A stretch of DNA of 54,703 nt from Palleronia pontilimi. Lineage in GTDB: Bacteria; Pseudomonadota; Alphaproteobacteria; Rhodobacterales; Rhodobacteraceae. Under the pieces are notes generated by a model, which was not told where the DNA came from, did not search any database, and saw only the letters and a program-made list of their open reading frames with translations. Positions 9,148 to 16,366 of this stretch are shown here, in pieces. Position numbers and translations under genes: made by a program. The DNA is taken from NCBI RefSeq assembly GCF_016412875.1, contig NZ_JAEKPD010000019.1, positions 1-54,703 of the forward strand, read 5' to 3'. Numbering within the stretch: the first letter of the stretch is position 1; each line of letters starts with the position of its first letter.

Positions 9148-10347
9148 TCAGGCCATGAGGAAGTCGCAGTCGCCAAGGATGCCCACGCCAACGAACTCGA
9201 TCATGACGTCGCCTGTGCCATCACCGTCTTCGTCGATCTCGAGAACGTCACCGGCGAACGGGAACCCTCCGATGCCGAATCCGCCGCCTGCGGCCGAAAA
9301 TGCGTCGTCGCCGATGAAATCGAACCCGAGGTAGCCGCGAATATCGACGAGATCTCGCCCGCTCTGGAAGTTCTCGAAGACGTTCATGGTGTCTTGCGTG
9401 TTTCCACTGGACAGCTCGAAGAACTCGAACTGGTCGGCGCTTGCGTCGGACCCGACCATCCTGTCGACACCCGGGCCGCCATCAAGCGTCACGATGACGC
9501 CCTCACCGGCAATCAACGTATCGGTCCCCTCATCGGCATTCGGATCCTCCCGTCTGGTTTCGGCGAACAGCAAATCATCGCTTTCGCCCACCAGGGTTTC
9601 GTCGCCTTCATCGCCGATCAGGTTGGCATTGTCGTTGTCGCCAAGAAGTGCATCCAACCCGGCTTCCCCGTCGAGAATGTCATTCCCCGCGGCCCCGAGG
9701 ATCGAATCGTTCCCCGCCCAGCCCGAAATCATGTCGTCGTCCCTTGAACCCCGCAGGCTATCATCGCCGTCGAAGCCGCCGGGCTTCACGTCACTCTCAG
9801 CATCGGTCGTGACCGGATCGCCGGATGCCAAGTCCGGACCACCTGCCTCGGATTCCATCGATACCGCCAGCACCTGCACATCTTCCAGCGCTTCGGCCTG
9901 GGTGGTGCCGAAATTTTGCGTGACCACAACGCCGTCGAACGTTCCTCTGCCGGTCGTGAAGTCTCCCTGTTCGATGCCGATGCCGATTTCCTCTAGGTCC
10001 GGGTCAAGGATGTTGTCCCGGTGACGCGGACTGTTCATGAGACTTGCGTGAATATCCGCCACGTCGTCTTCCAGACCCGGATCGCCGCGTTCGCTTTGCC
10101 ACCCGATATTCTCGGCTGTTCGCCAGTTCCCCTCCAGATCGTATCCCGCATCGCTGATGCGATCGGTAGCTGACGAGTATCCAACCCCGGTGTGGCTGAA
10201 CGTGTCGGTGTCGAGCATCCATTCGCTGTGATCCTCTGCCGACTGGTTCAGGTCATTGTCGATTCGCAGCGGATCGAGCCCGCGGGATGTCCGCTCTTCG
10301 TTCACCAGATCGAGCATCAGAAGTTCGAGTGCGCTTGCCTGTGCCAT
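9148..10347 (-). CDS. CAP/SCP-domain protein with RTX repeats
   Basis: A 399-residue protein with a strong AAGGAGG ribosome site. Residues 1-130 form a CAP (SCP/PR-1) domain: it opens LLMLDLVNEERTSRGL, followed by a DHSEWM stretch, FSHTG, AENIGW and MNSPRHRDNIL, all typical of bacterial CAP proteins. Residues about 190-260 carry several GGxGxDxLxG-like calcium-binding nonapeptides, and the C-terminus resembles the tail of serralysin-type RTX proteins. There is no N-terminal signal peptide, so export by a type I secretion system using the C-terminal signal is expected; no such system lies in the window. The function of bacterial CAP domains is largely unknown. Confidence 0.88.
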   Translation of the reverse strand: MAQASALELLMLDLVNEERTSRGLDPLRIDNDLNQSAEDHSEWMLDTDTFSHTGVGYSSATDRISDAGYDLEGNWRTAENIGWQSERGDPGLEDDVADIHASLMNSPRHRDNILDPDLEEIGIGIEQGDFTTGRGTFDGVVVTQNFGTTQAEALEDVQVLAVSMESEAGGPDLASGDPVTTDAESDVKPGGFDGDDSLRGSRDDDMISGWAGNDSILGAAGNDILDGEAGLDALLGDNDNANLIGDEGDETLVGESDDLLFAETRREDPNADEGTDTLIAGEGVIVTLDGGPGVDRMVGSDASADQFEFFELSSGNTQDTMNVFENFQSGRDLVDIRGYLGFDFIGDDAFSAAGGGFGIGGFPFAGDVLEIDEDGDGTGDVMIEFVGVGILGDCDFLMA

Positions 10348-11034
10348 GCTTGGCCTCCTTCGTCATATCCTGGATACCGGGTCTGCCCGGGACCTGCCGC
10401 ACCATGCGGCATGTCGGACCCTGCGGTCGGTTGATGCGCCAGCTCAAATCACGAACGACACAGTTGCGGGTCACGGCGAAGGGTCGCGCTTTCGGGCTTC
10501 TCACCGCAGCGCCAAAGTTCCTATTGCAGATAGCTGGCGGAAACTGGCTGACAGATGGGGCCGAGGTCGGCGGGATCCTCCGCCTACAACATCGATGACA
10601 CGGTCTTATAGGTCTCGCCGATCGCTGTTGGGCGCATTTGCCCTCACGTCTCGGGACTTTGACATCGGATGCCACAGATATCTCAGCCGAAGTCCGAGGA
10701 ACGCTTCAAACCGTCATCCGATCTTGGATCATTCGGCTCGACACCTCGACGCGGTTCACCTCGCGTTCACTCATGATCACCCATTTCATGTCCGCTCTCC
10801 GAGCAGTTCAGCGGCGCGGATCATCAACCGGAATATGAGCTTAAGAGCTGGACGCGCGCCCATGCGTGGGACCTATAAGCGGCGGACCAACTGCCAAAAT
10901 CCTTAATTCGCCAAGTCGACCCACGGAGTCGCCCAAGCCCACCGAACCACGCCGCCCGATCAGGCCGCGTCACCATAACCCAGCTTAGCCGCTCCTAGTG
11001 CGCCCGAAAGTGATTTGGCTAGAGTTCCTCGTGG
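10348..11034. other. Non-coding gap, no supported gene
   Basis: About 690 bases. The right side of the gap is the 3' end of the minus-strand gene at 11035, and the left side must hold the promoter of the CAP-RTX gene. Open frames here are short, biased in composition and match nothing I know. Confidence 0.4.
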
Positions 11035-12807
11035 CTAGTCGCTTGGATGTGCGCAGTCGCTCGGCGCGCCCGAACCGTCGTAGTCCAAGCCCATGGCCGT
11101 TGCGGCAATCGCCTCGACCTCCGATGAAGTGGCGTGCCCGCGGCAGATGAACCCATCCAATAGATCGGTCAGATCCAACCCGTCCAAACCGCGATCGACA
11201 TAGTTTGGATTCTCACCGTTTGCGGCATCGCCTCCCAAGTATTGGATCAGGACATCATCAAGCGCCTGCGTGTTGCCGGAAACTGTATCGAACTGCCCGA
11301 ACTCACACGCCCCGCCACATCCGCCGGGCGACTGGCCCGCCACGATGAATCGGGTCAGATCTTCATCTCCAGCGGCGGTCGACAGATCGTAAACGATGCG
11401 CGGCAACCAGCCCTGATTTGCCAGGTTTGGATCCCAAGCGGCTGCCTGAGGGAAGCCCGGCGTGTCGCCAGACTCCAAGCAGTCCGCGTGATCGTCGAAT
11501 GTATCGATACGGCTCGCCCAGGATTGACCGTCCCAGCAGGCCTGGCGTGAATTCACATCCAGGTTTTCCAATAGACCCGGACCGGCGGTCGACATCCACC
11601 CCGATCCCAGGATCAATGCCGCATGTGCATTCGACATGCCCTCTCCGAACTGATTGTAACTGGGGTTCTCACGCAGGAAATGGCGGTGGAAGTAATGCAC
11701 TGTTTCATGAACATGCGCGTGCGAGTCGAAACCGAAGTCGGCGCAATCCCATGGGATGTGTATGAATCCCGGGTCGATCCCAAAAGAGTAGAAGTTGAAT
11801 CCCAAAAGATCGCCCCAACCGGCTTCATTGCAGGATACGTTCGCGGGTTTCAATCCCTCGGTATGCTCAACATTTATCTTCGGCAGTTCGGATTTCGCGA
11901 CTCCCGGCATGGCATTGTAGTATGCGAGCGCGTCCCGCATATTGTTCATGATGAAGAAACCGCGCGCGGCGTCAGAGCTCTGCGGCACGGTGATCGTGCC
12001 GAGATTCAGACCATCTTGGGCGTCGTCGATGTCGAAGGTCCTGGAATAACTGTAGGCTCTGTAGTCCGCGCTCAGGTTGGTCAGTTCACTTGCGCTGGCA
12101 ATCGGACCGTTGTTCCATCGCCCGACTCCAACCTTGTCCGTGTCGGTAACGGAATAGACCGTGATTTGACCCAGTTCACAGCCCGCCGGGGTCCAGTCGA
12201 AGCTGAAGCTTCCGGTGGCCGACGTCTCCGTTCGGATGTAATGGCCGCACTCGTCAGTCAGGAGAACGATGGCTCGAGCGATATCACGAACCTGCGGAAC
12301 CTCGCTATAAGCCGCCTTCCAAGGCCACATAGGAGAGTCCTGTGCGTTAATCAGCAAACGCACAGGGAACTGATGCTGCCAGCGCCCGGACACGCGATGC
12401 GTGTGTTCGAAAGGCCTCGCCGTGATGTCCAGATCCAACTGGGCATCGCCGCCGGATGCGGTGGGGTTCATGCTCAGAGACAACTGGCGCCGCCCGGTCA
12501 CCGTCTGATCGACTTGCCCCGATGAGCGAAGGATGACGCTGATCTGCGACGCGCCCGGATCCTCCGGGATCAGCGCCCCAGTCGGCGGTGGCGGGACATC
12601 GATGCCACTGGGTCCGATGGTTGCATGACCTGGCGGCCGAGCGCGGCTCAGCGCACGATCTATGACATCAGGGCCTGCGAATTCGATGGTCTGACGCGAC
12701 GGGGTGCCCAAATCTTGCGATGTCGGTTGCGCGAAGGCCGGAGTCACTGCGAGCGAGGGAATAGAGATCAATACGCTGAGAAAAAAGCGCTTTCCCGAAG
12801 AGGGCAT
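11035..12807 (-). CDS. Secreted gluzincin-like metallopeptidase homologue
   Basis: A 590-residue exported protein. The ATG at 12807 was chosen because GGAG lies 7-10 bases upstream and it gives a clean signal peptide cleaved near AFA (about residue 27). A zinc-site-like HETVH occurs at residues 367-371, and a glutamate in FGEG at 389 lies 18 residues later, the spacing expected for the third ligand of a gluzincin. The region before it contains beta-rich segments and several cysteines. The C-terminal part includes a GLDGLDLTDLLDGF stretch reminiscent of dockerin-like or helical packing motifs. I do not recognise the family; peptidase activity is inferred from motif spacing only. Confidence 0.68.
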   Translation of the reverse strand: MPSSGKRFFLSVLISIPSLAVTPAFAQPTSQDLGTPSRQTIEFAGPDVIDRALSRARPPGHATIGPSGIDVPPPPTGALIPEDPGASQISVILRSSGQVDQTVTGRRQLSLSMNPTASGGDAQLDLDITARPFEHTHRVSGRWQHQFPVRLLINAQDSPMWPWKAAYSEVPQVRDIARAIVLLTDECGHYIRTETSATGSFSFDWTPAGCELGQITVYSVTDTDKVGVGRWNNGPIASASELTNLSADYRAYSYSRTFDIDDAQDGLNLGTITVPQSSDAARGFFIMNNMRDALAYYNAMPGVAKSELPKINVEHTEGLKPANVSCNEAGWGDLLGFNFYSFGIDPGFIHIPWDCADFGFDSHAHVHETVHYFHRHFLRENPSYNQFGEGMSNAHAALILGSGWMSTAGPGLLENLDVNSRQACWDGQSWASRIDTFDDHADCLESGDTPGFPQAAAWDPNLANQGWLPRIVYDLSTAAGDEDLTRFIVAGQSPGGCGGACEFGQFDTVSGNTQALDDVLIQYLGGDAANGENPNYVDRGLDGLDLTDLLDGFICRGHATSSEVEAIAATAMGLDYDGSGAPSDCAHPSD

Positions 12808-13355
12808 GACCAATCTCCAAAATCGTTATGCATTATGAAAATCGTCGGACGTGCTCAACTTAGCAGTGTAATCAGTAATTTTTTATCAACTTTTAGCTGA
12901 TTCGTCAAATTTTGCAGAAGCAATACTCGAACTGCTCAGGGCCACTCGTGATCTTTTTACTGTGAAAAGCGTTATTTCTGACGAAACCTCTTCCGAACTT
13001 GAACCCACCAGACCGAGCCGAAGATACCGAGATCGATTTGTGCCGGACCGTGCGCCCGTAGCGGAAGTCTGGCCAGCAGAAGCTGCAACTGGGCGCCCGG
13101 CTGTATGTAGAGGGTCCGCAGTGACGTCAGCGACGTCGCCGGTCGCGCGGCTTGGGGTTTGATGCCGCACTGCCGCAAGTCCGCTTCTAGCCCAAGTTGT
13201 GGTGTGCCGCAAATCCGGAAGAGGTCCGCTGTTCGTCCGAGCGCCGTTGGTCTGTCCATACTTTCGGTGGGTGGTCATCTGAAATTTGGACCTATTTGAT
13301 TGAAATCATACAATACGCAGAATTGAAGTTCTGCATTTGAAACAGGGAATAACTC
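12808..13355. other. Gap between divergent genes
   Basis: About 550 bases between two divergent exported-protein genes. The left 180 bases are noticeably AT-rich compared with the surroundings and probably hold the promoter of the minus-strand gene. From about 13010 to 13260 it carries scraps (GGTCCGC, AAGTCCGC) similar to those in the 4.99-5.23 kb gap. No gene is supported. Confidence 0.45.
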
Positions 13356-14327
13356 ATGACTTCTTTCGATCTTTCGCGCCGTGGATTGATTCTCGGCGCC
13401 GCGGCTGGGGCCGCCTTTCTTGCCGCCGGACGCCCACACCCCTTGCAAGCCGCGGCCCATTCAATGGCACCACTTCCAACCTTCTATGATCGTATGGTCG
13501 GCAATCTGCGCGTGACGACATTGCTGGACGGGTATTTCGAGCTCGATCAGAACTCTGTGACGAACCTCGGGGACGAGCAAATCGAGGAAGGAATGAAGGC
13601 GGCCTATCTTGACCCCGCGGATCCGATCCCGCTGGCAATCAGTACGCACGTCATTCGACAAGGGGACCAGGTCAGCTTGATCGATGCTGGTGCGGGCGGT
13701 GCCTTTGGACCAACGGCAGGCCGGTTGCGCACATCGCTGGAAACGCTTGGCGTTGCACCTGAAGACGTGACGCGCGTTGTGTTGACCCACATGCACCCGG
13801 ATCACATCGGGGGATTGATGGGAGATAATGGCGCGGTCTTCCCGAATGCATCGTTGCATGTCAGCGAAACCGATCATGCCTTCTGGACGGACGAGACGAT
13901 CGCGTCGGGTGCGCCGGAATCGTCGCAAGGTTTCTTCGCACTGGCACGTGCTGTCAGCGAAGCCTACACCCAGCGGACTGAAATGTTTGGCGACAATACC
14001 GATCTCGGTGGCGGTCTCACGACTTTGGCCATGCCGGGGCATACGCCTGGACACAGCGGGATCCGGGTGTCGGATGGCTCTGATCAGTTGCTCATATGGG
14101 GAGACAGCACAGCTGTCGCGTCGCTGCAGTTCCGCCACCCCGATGCCGGTATCGCCTTCGACGCAGATAGCGCGCAGGCCGCCGAGACGCGCCGCCGTGT
14201 CCTGGATATGGTGGTTGCCGACAAGATGGCCGTTGCGGGCACCCATTTGCCGTTCCCCGGTATCGGCCATGTCGAAGAAAAAGACGGGGCCTACGCTTGG
14301 GTTCCGGAAGAGTGGCAGCACATATAG
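13356..14327 (+). CDS. Tat-exported MBL-fold metallo-hydrolase
   Basis: A 323-residue metallo-beta-lactamase-fold enzyme. The N-terminus has a twin-arginine signal (SRRGLILGAA) with an Ala-rich hydrophobic core, so a folded, metal-loaded enzyme is exported to the periplasm. The core motif HMHPDH at residues 145-150 supplies the HxHxDH zinc ligands, and PGHTPGH further on supplies the next histidine. The overall layout matches the broad group of lactonase- and hydrolase-like periplasmic MBL proteins; the substrate cannot be told. An AGGG ribosome site precedes the ATG. An inverted repeat at 14448 lies about 120 bases past the stop. Confidence 0.88.
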   Translation: MTSFDLSRRGLILGAAAGAAFLAAGRPHPLQAAAHSMAPLPTFYDRMVGNLRVTTLLDGYFELDQNSVTNLGDEQIEEGMKAAYLDPADPIPLAISTHVIRQGDQVSLIDAGAGGAFGPTAGRLRTSLETLGVAPEDVTRVVLTHMHPDHIGGLMGDNGAVFPNASLHVSETDHAFWTDETIASGAPESSQGFFALARAVSEAYTQRTEMFGDNTDLGGGLTTLAMPGHTPGHSGIRVSDGSDQLLIWGDSTAVASLQFRHPDAGIAFDADSAQAAETRRRVLDMVVADKMAVAGTHLPFPGIGHVEEKDGAYAWVPEEWQHI

Positions 14328-14447
14328 AGCAGTCGTCCCGCCAAGCTGAAAGCCGGTCGCGGATTTTCGGACCGGTTGTTATCCTTATGTAGCTACGAAA
14401 GCACCTAGACGAAGATGACGAACCGGACATGCTACGCCTGCTGAAAG

Positions 14448-14483
14448 GCGCTGTCGGATCAATTCCAATTTGTCCGACAGCGC
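14448..14483. repeat. 11-base perfect inverted repeat
   Basis: GCGCTGTCGGA and TCCGACAGCGC pair perfectly around a 14-base AT-richer loop. No T-run follows, so a simple Rho-independent terminator is unlikely on either strand. It could be a protein-binding site, a recombination site or an insertion-element end. Confidence 0.6.
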
Positions 14484-14738
14484 TACTAGGGCGACATCAT
14501 GCTGACAACCCGCGCGATTGGTTCCGAAAGATTCGGGCACGAGAAAATGCGCTGTCAGAGATGTCAGATTCTTCAAATTCACGAATACAAGGCAGCACAT
14601 CGCGCCGCCCCTCTTTAATCCAGCCTGGATTTTCGTCATCCCGTCGGATCTCAATGAGGTGTAGAGGGACGTGCTTGGGGATTTTGTCATCGCCATGATC
14701 TTTTCTTTTTGAGCCGGTTGCACATTGGCGAGGACATC

Positions 14739-14761
14739 ATTGGCATTGGCATTGGCATTGC
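14739..14761. repeat. Short ATTGGC tandem repeat
   Basis: Nearly four copies of the hexamer ATTGGC in a row. It lies in a gap with no supported gene. Read on the minus strand it would encode alternating Asn-Ala. Confidence 0.7.
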
Positions 14762-15056
14762 CGAAGCGGACAATAGAATTGGTGACGCGAACCGCAGCTT
14801 CGTTCGCAGAACCGACCTCCGCGGGCAGACCGATGCTGCGCGCCGTCAACAACGTCTGCTTTCGGGACGCGGCACCGCGGCGTGGGCGACTCGCAAACAG
14901 GTCCGCAACGGGCCGATCGCAACGAAGTCCTGACATCAGCTCATTGGCAAGAAAGGCTTTCCGTCGCCTCCGGTCATTTTTTCTTCCGACCCTTCCATCG
15001 TAGTGAAAACGGATTCTGTCGTTGTGCTCGGCGTCATTTTCTTCGCACTCCGACCG

Positions 15057-15569
15057 TCACATCTTGTCCAACCGTCCCTCGTCATCGATCACGTCGAGCG
15101 AATACCGTTCGCTGCTCCAGTTCCAAAGTACCAGGTTTAAGTCAGCGTCCCTCGCGCCCTTCGCGAAGCTGCGAACAAGTAGGCCCGCAAAGCCCGCGGC
15201 GATCAGGTCGCGGGCGAAATCCTGGGTTGGCACCCGCCGCCCCTCCAGCATGGCAAGACGCCAGCCGGGATCGGCCAGAGCCTCATGGGTCATTCCGAAG
15301 GCAGAGAGCTGTCCGGCCTCCCGCGTGTCGAACACGGGCGCGATATCAGCCCGGTAGGAGACGAGGATCGTCGGCTGCAGACTGCCCACCTGGTTGGCCT
15401 CGCGCAGCGCCGTGACCGGGTCGAGCGCGGAATAAAGCGCGGGTGTGCCCTTGGGGTTGAAACGCCCCCCATATAGTTCCGCCCCGCGCCCGGACAGAGG
15501 CATGCGGGCATATACGGGGTTCAGAGCACGGTAGAGCGGTCCACGATAGGCATCGCCGGTCAACGCCAT
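15057..15569 (-). CDS. RES-domain toxin
   Basis: A 170-residue RES-fold protein, the toxin partner of Xre/DUF2384 antitoxins; characterised members degrade NAD+. It shows the typical LYRALNPVYA start, the GGRFNPKG motif with its conserved arginine, YSALDPVTALRE, and a late SFAKGARDADLNLVLWNW segment. The start at 15569 was chosen because it overlaps the antitoxin stop as TGATG and gives the family length; the frame is open further upstream, but that part is a shadow of the antitoxin gene. It sits at the edge of the mobilizable element and probably stabilises it. Confidence 0.88.
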   Translation of the reverse strand: MALTGDAYRGPLYRALNPVYARMPLSGRGAELYGGRFNPKGTPALYSALDPVTALREANQVGSLQPTILVSYRADIAPVFDTREAGQLSAFGMTHEALADPGWRLAMLEGRRVPTQDFARDLIAAGFAGLLVRSFAKGARDADLNLVLWNWSSERYSLDVIDDEGRLDKM

Positions 15570-15919
15570 CAGGCGAAGACGCCCGCGTCCACCGCGTCGA
15601 TGTATTCGAGCACCTGTTGCGCCTTGCCGTCCTGCACCAGTTGCATCGCGGTGCGCCCATCGAACCCGGCAAGGGGTTCCGACCGATACCAGGCATAGGC
15701 GATGAGCGCCGAGCCGAAGCGCGGTTCGACCTTGTTCAGGATCTCCACCAGTTCCCGCAGGCGACGCTGGGTCTTGTCCGAACCGATCCGGGTCCGACGG
15801 TGCAAAGCGTCCTTGCCCAGCCCGACCGTCATGGCCACCTCCTCGGCGGAGGTGCGCAGCGCGGCTGCGATGCGTCGCGGCTCGAATTGTCCGGCTTCGG
15901 TAAAATTCGTGATCTGCAT
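15569..15919 (-). CDS. Xre/MbcA/ParS-like (DUF2384) antitoxin
   Basis: A 116-residue antitoxin. The N-terminal half is a degenerate helix-turn-helix (RRIAAALRTSAEEVAMTVGL), and the C-terminal half is the toxin-binding DUF2384 domain with FGSALIAYAWYRSEPLAGFDGRTAMQLV and a tail rich in Asp and Ala. The ATG at 15919 has GGAG about 8 bases upstream; a longer frame up to 16057 lacks such a site. It is the first gene of a two-gene operon with the RES toxin. An AT-rich stretch just upstream (about 15935-15970) is the likely promoter and self-regulatory operator. Confidence 0.85.
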   Translation of the reverse strand: MQITNFTEAGQFEPRRIAAALRTSAEEVAMTVGLGKDALHRRTRIGSDKTQRRLRELVEILNKVEPRFGSALIAYAWYRSEPLAGFDGRTAMQLVQDGKAQQVLEYIDAVDAGVFA

Positions 15920-16029
15920 TGCAGCACTCCAACAGAAATATTTACGGTATATAGTGTCATAATTTCTGGCGCACAAGATTCTCTTCCGATCAGAATTCGG
16001 CGGCCGGAACGCGAGATGGTCCCTTGATG

Positions 16030-16236
16030 TCACCGCCCCTCCCCTTCCGGCCGCCATCCGACCGGGTCGGCGACCCAGCGGTCGATCTCGGACTCGCGCC
16101 AGCCCGCGCCGTGGACGGAGATGCGGAGCTGGGCGGGGAAGGTGCCCTCGGCGATCTTGCGATAGAGGGTGGAGCGAGACAGGCCTGTCCGGGCGAGGAC
16201 GGTGCGGAGGCGGATGATTCGGTCGGGGTCGGGCAT
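16030..16236 (-). CDS. AlpA-family DNA-binding regulator
   Basis: A 68-residue protein of the AlpA/MerR-like winged-helix type found in prophages and integrative elements. RTVLARTGLSRSTLYRKIAEGTFP is the recognition region, and the C-terminus has the typical GWRESEIDRWV. Such proteins activate excision or act as excisionase-like factors together with a tyrosine integrase. It lies between the toxin-antitoxin pair and the relaxase gene, all on the same strand. Control of the integrase at 21 kb is inferred. Confidence 0.88.
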   Translation of the reverse strand: MPDPDRIIRLRTVLARTGLSRSTLYRKIAEGTFPAQLRISVHGAGWRESEIDRWVADPVGWRPEGEGR

Positions 16237-16366
16237 GGCTGTGCTGGCTCCTGCTGGGGTCGCGTGAGGGGTTCTGGTCCAGTCAGGCCGGGCCGGGATG
16301 GGAGGGCAAGAGCGCCTGGGTCGGCGTAGGGTCAGCGTGTATTGACGGCGGCAAATCGGACGGGTG

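Larger units (their letters stand above)
14328..15056. other. Non-coding gap left of the mobile element
   Basis: About 730 bases. It holds an 11-base perfect inverted repeat (14448-14483) and a short ATTGGC tandem repeat (14739-14761). Around 14800-14950 there are further GGTCCGC-like scraps. The left end of the mobilizable element could lie here, but no repeat of the right-hand junction was found by eye. Confidence 0.45.

Noticed and set aside
14385-14936. A 183-codon minus-strand frame in the gap left of the toxin gene
   Set aside because: It runs through a hexamer repeat and an inverted repeat, has poor composition and no known match; it was treated as non-coding, with low certainty.
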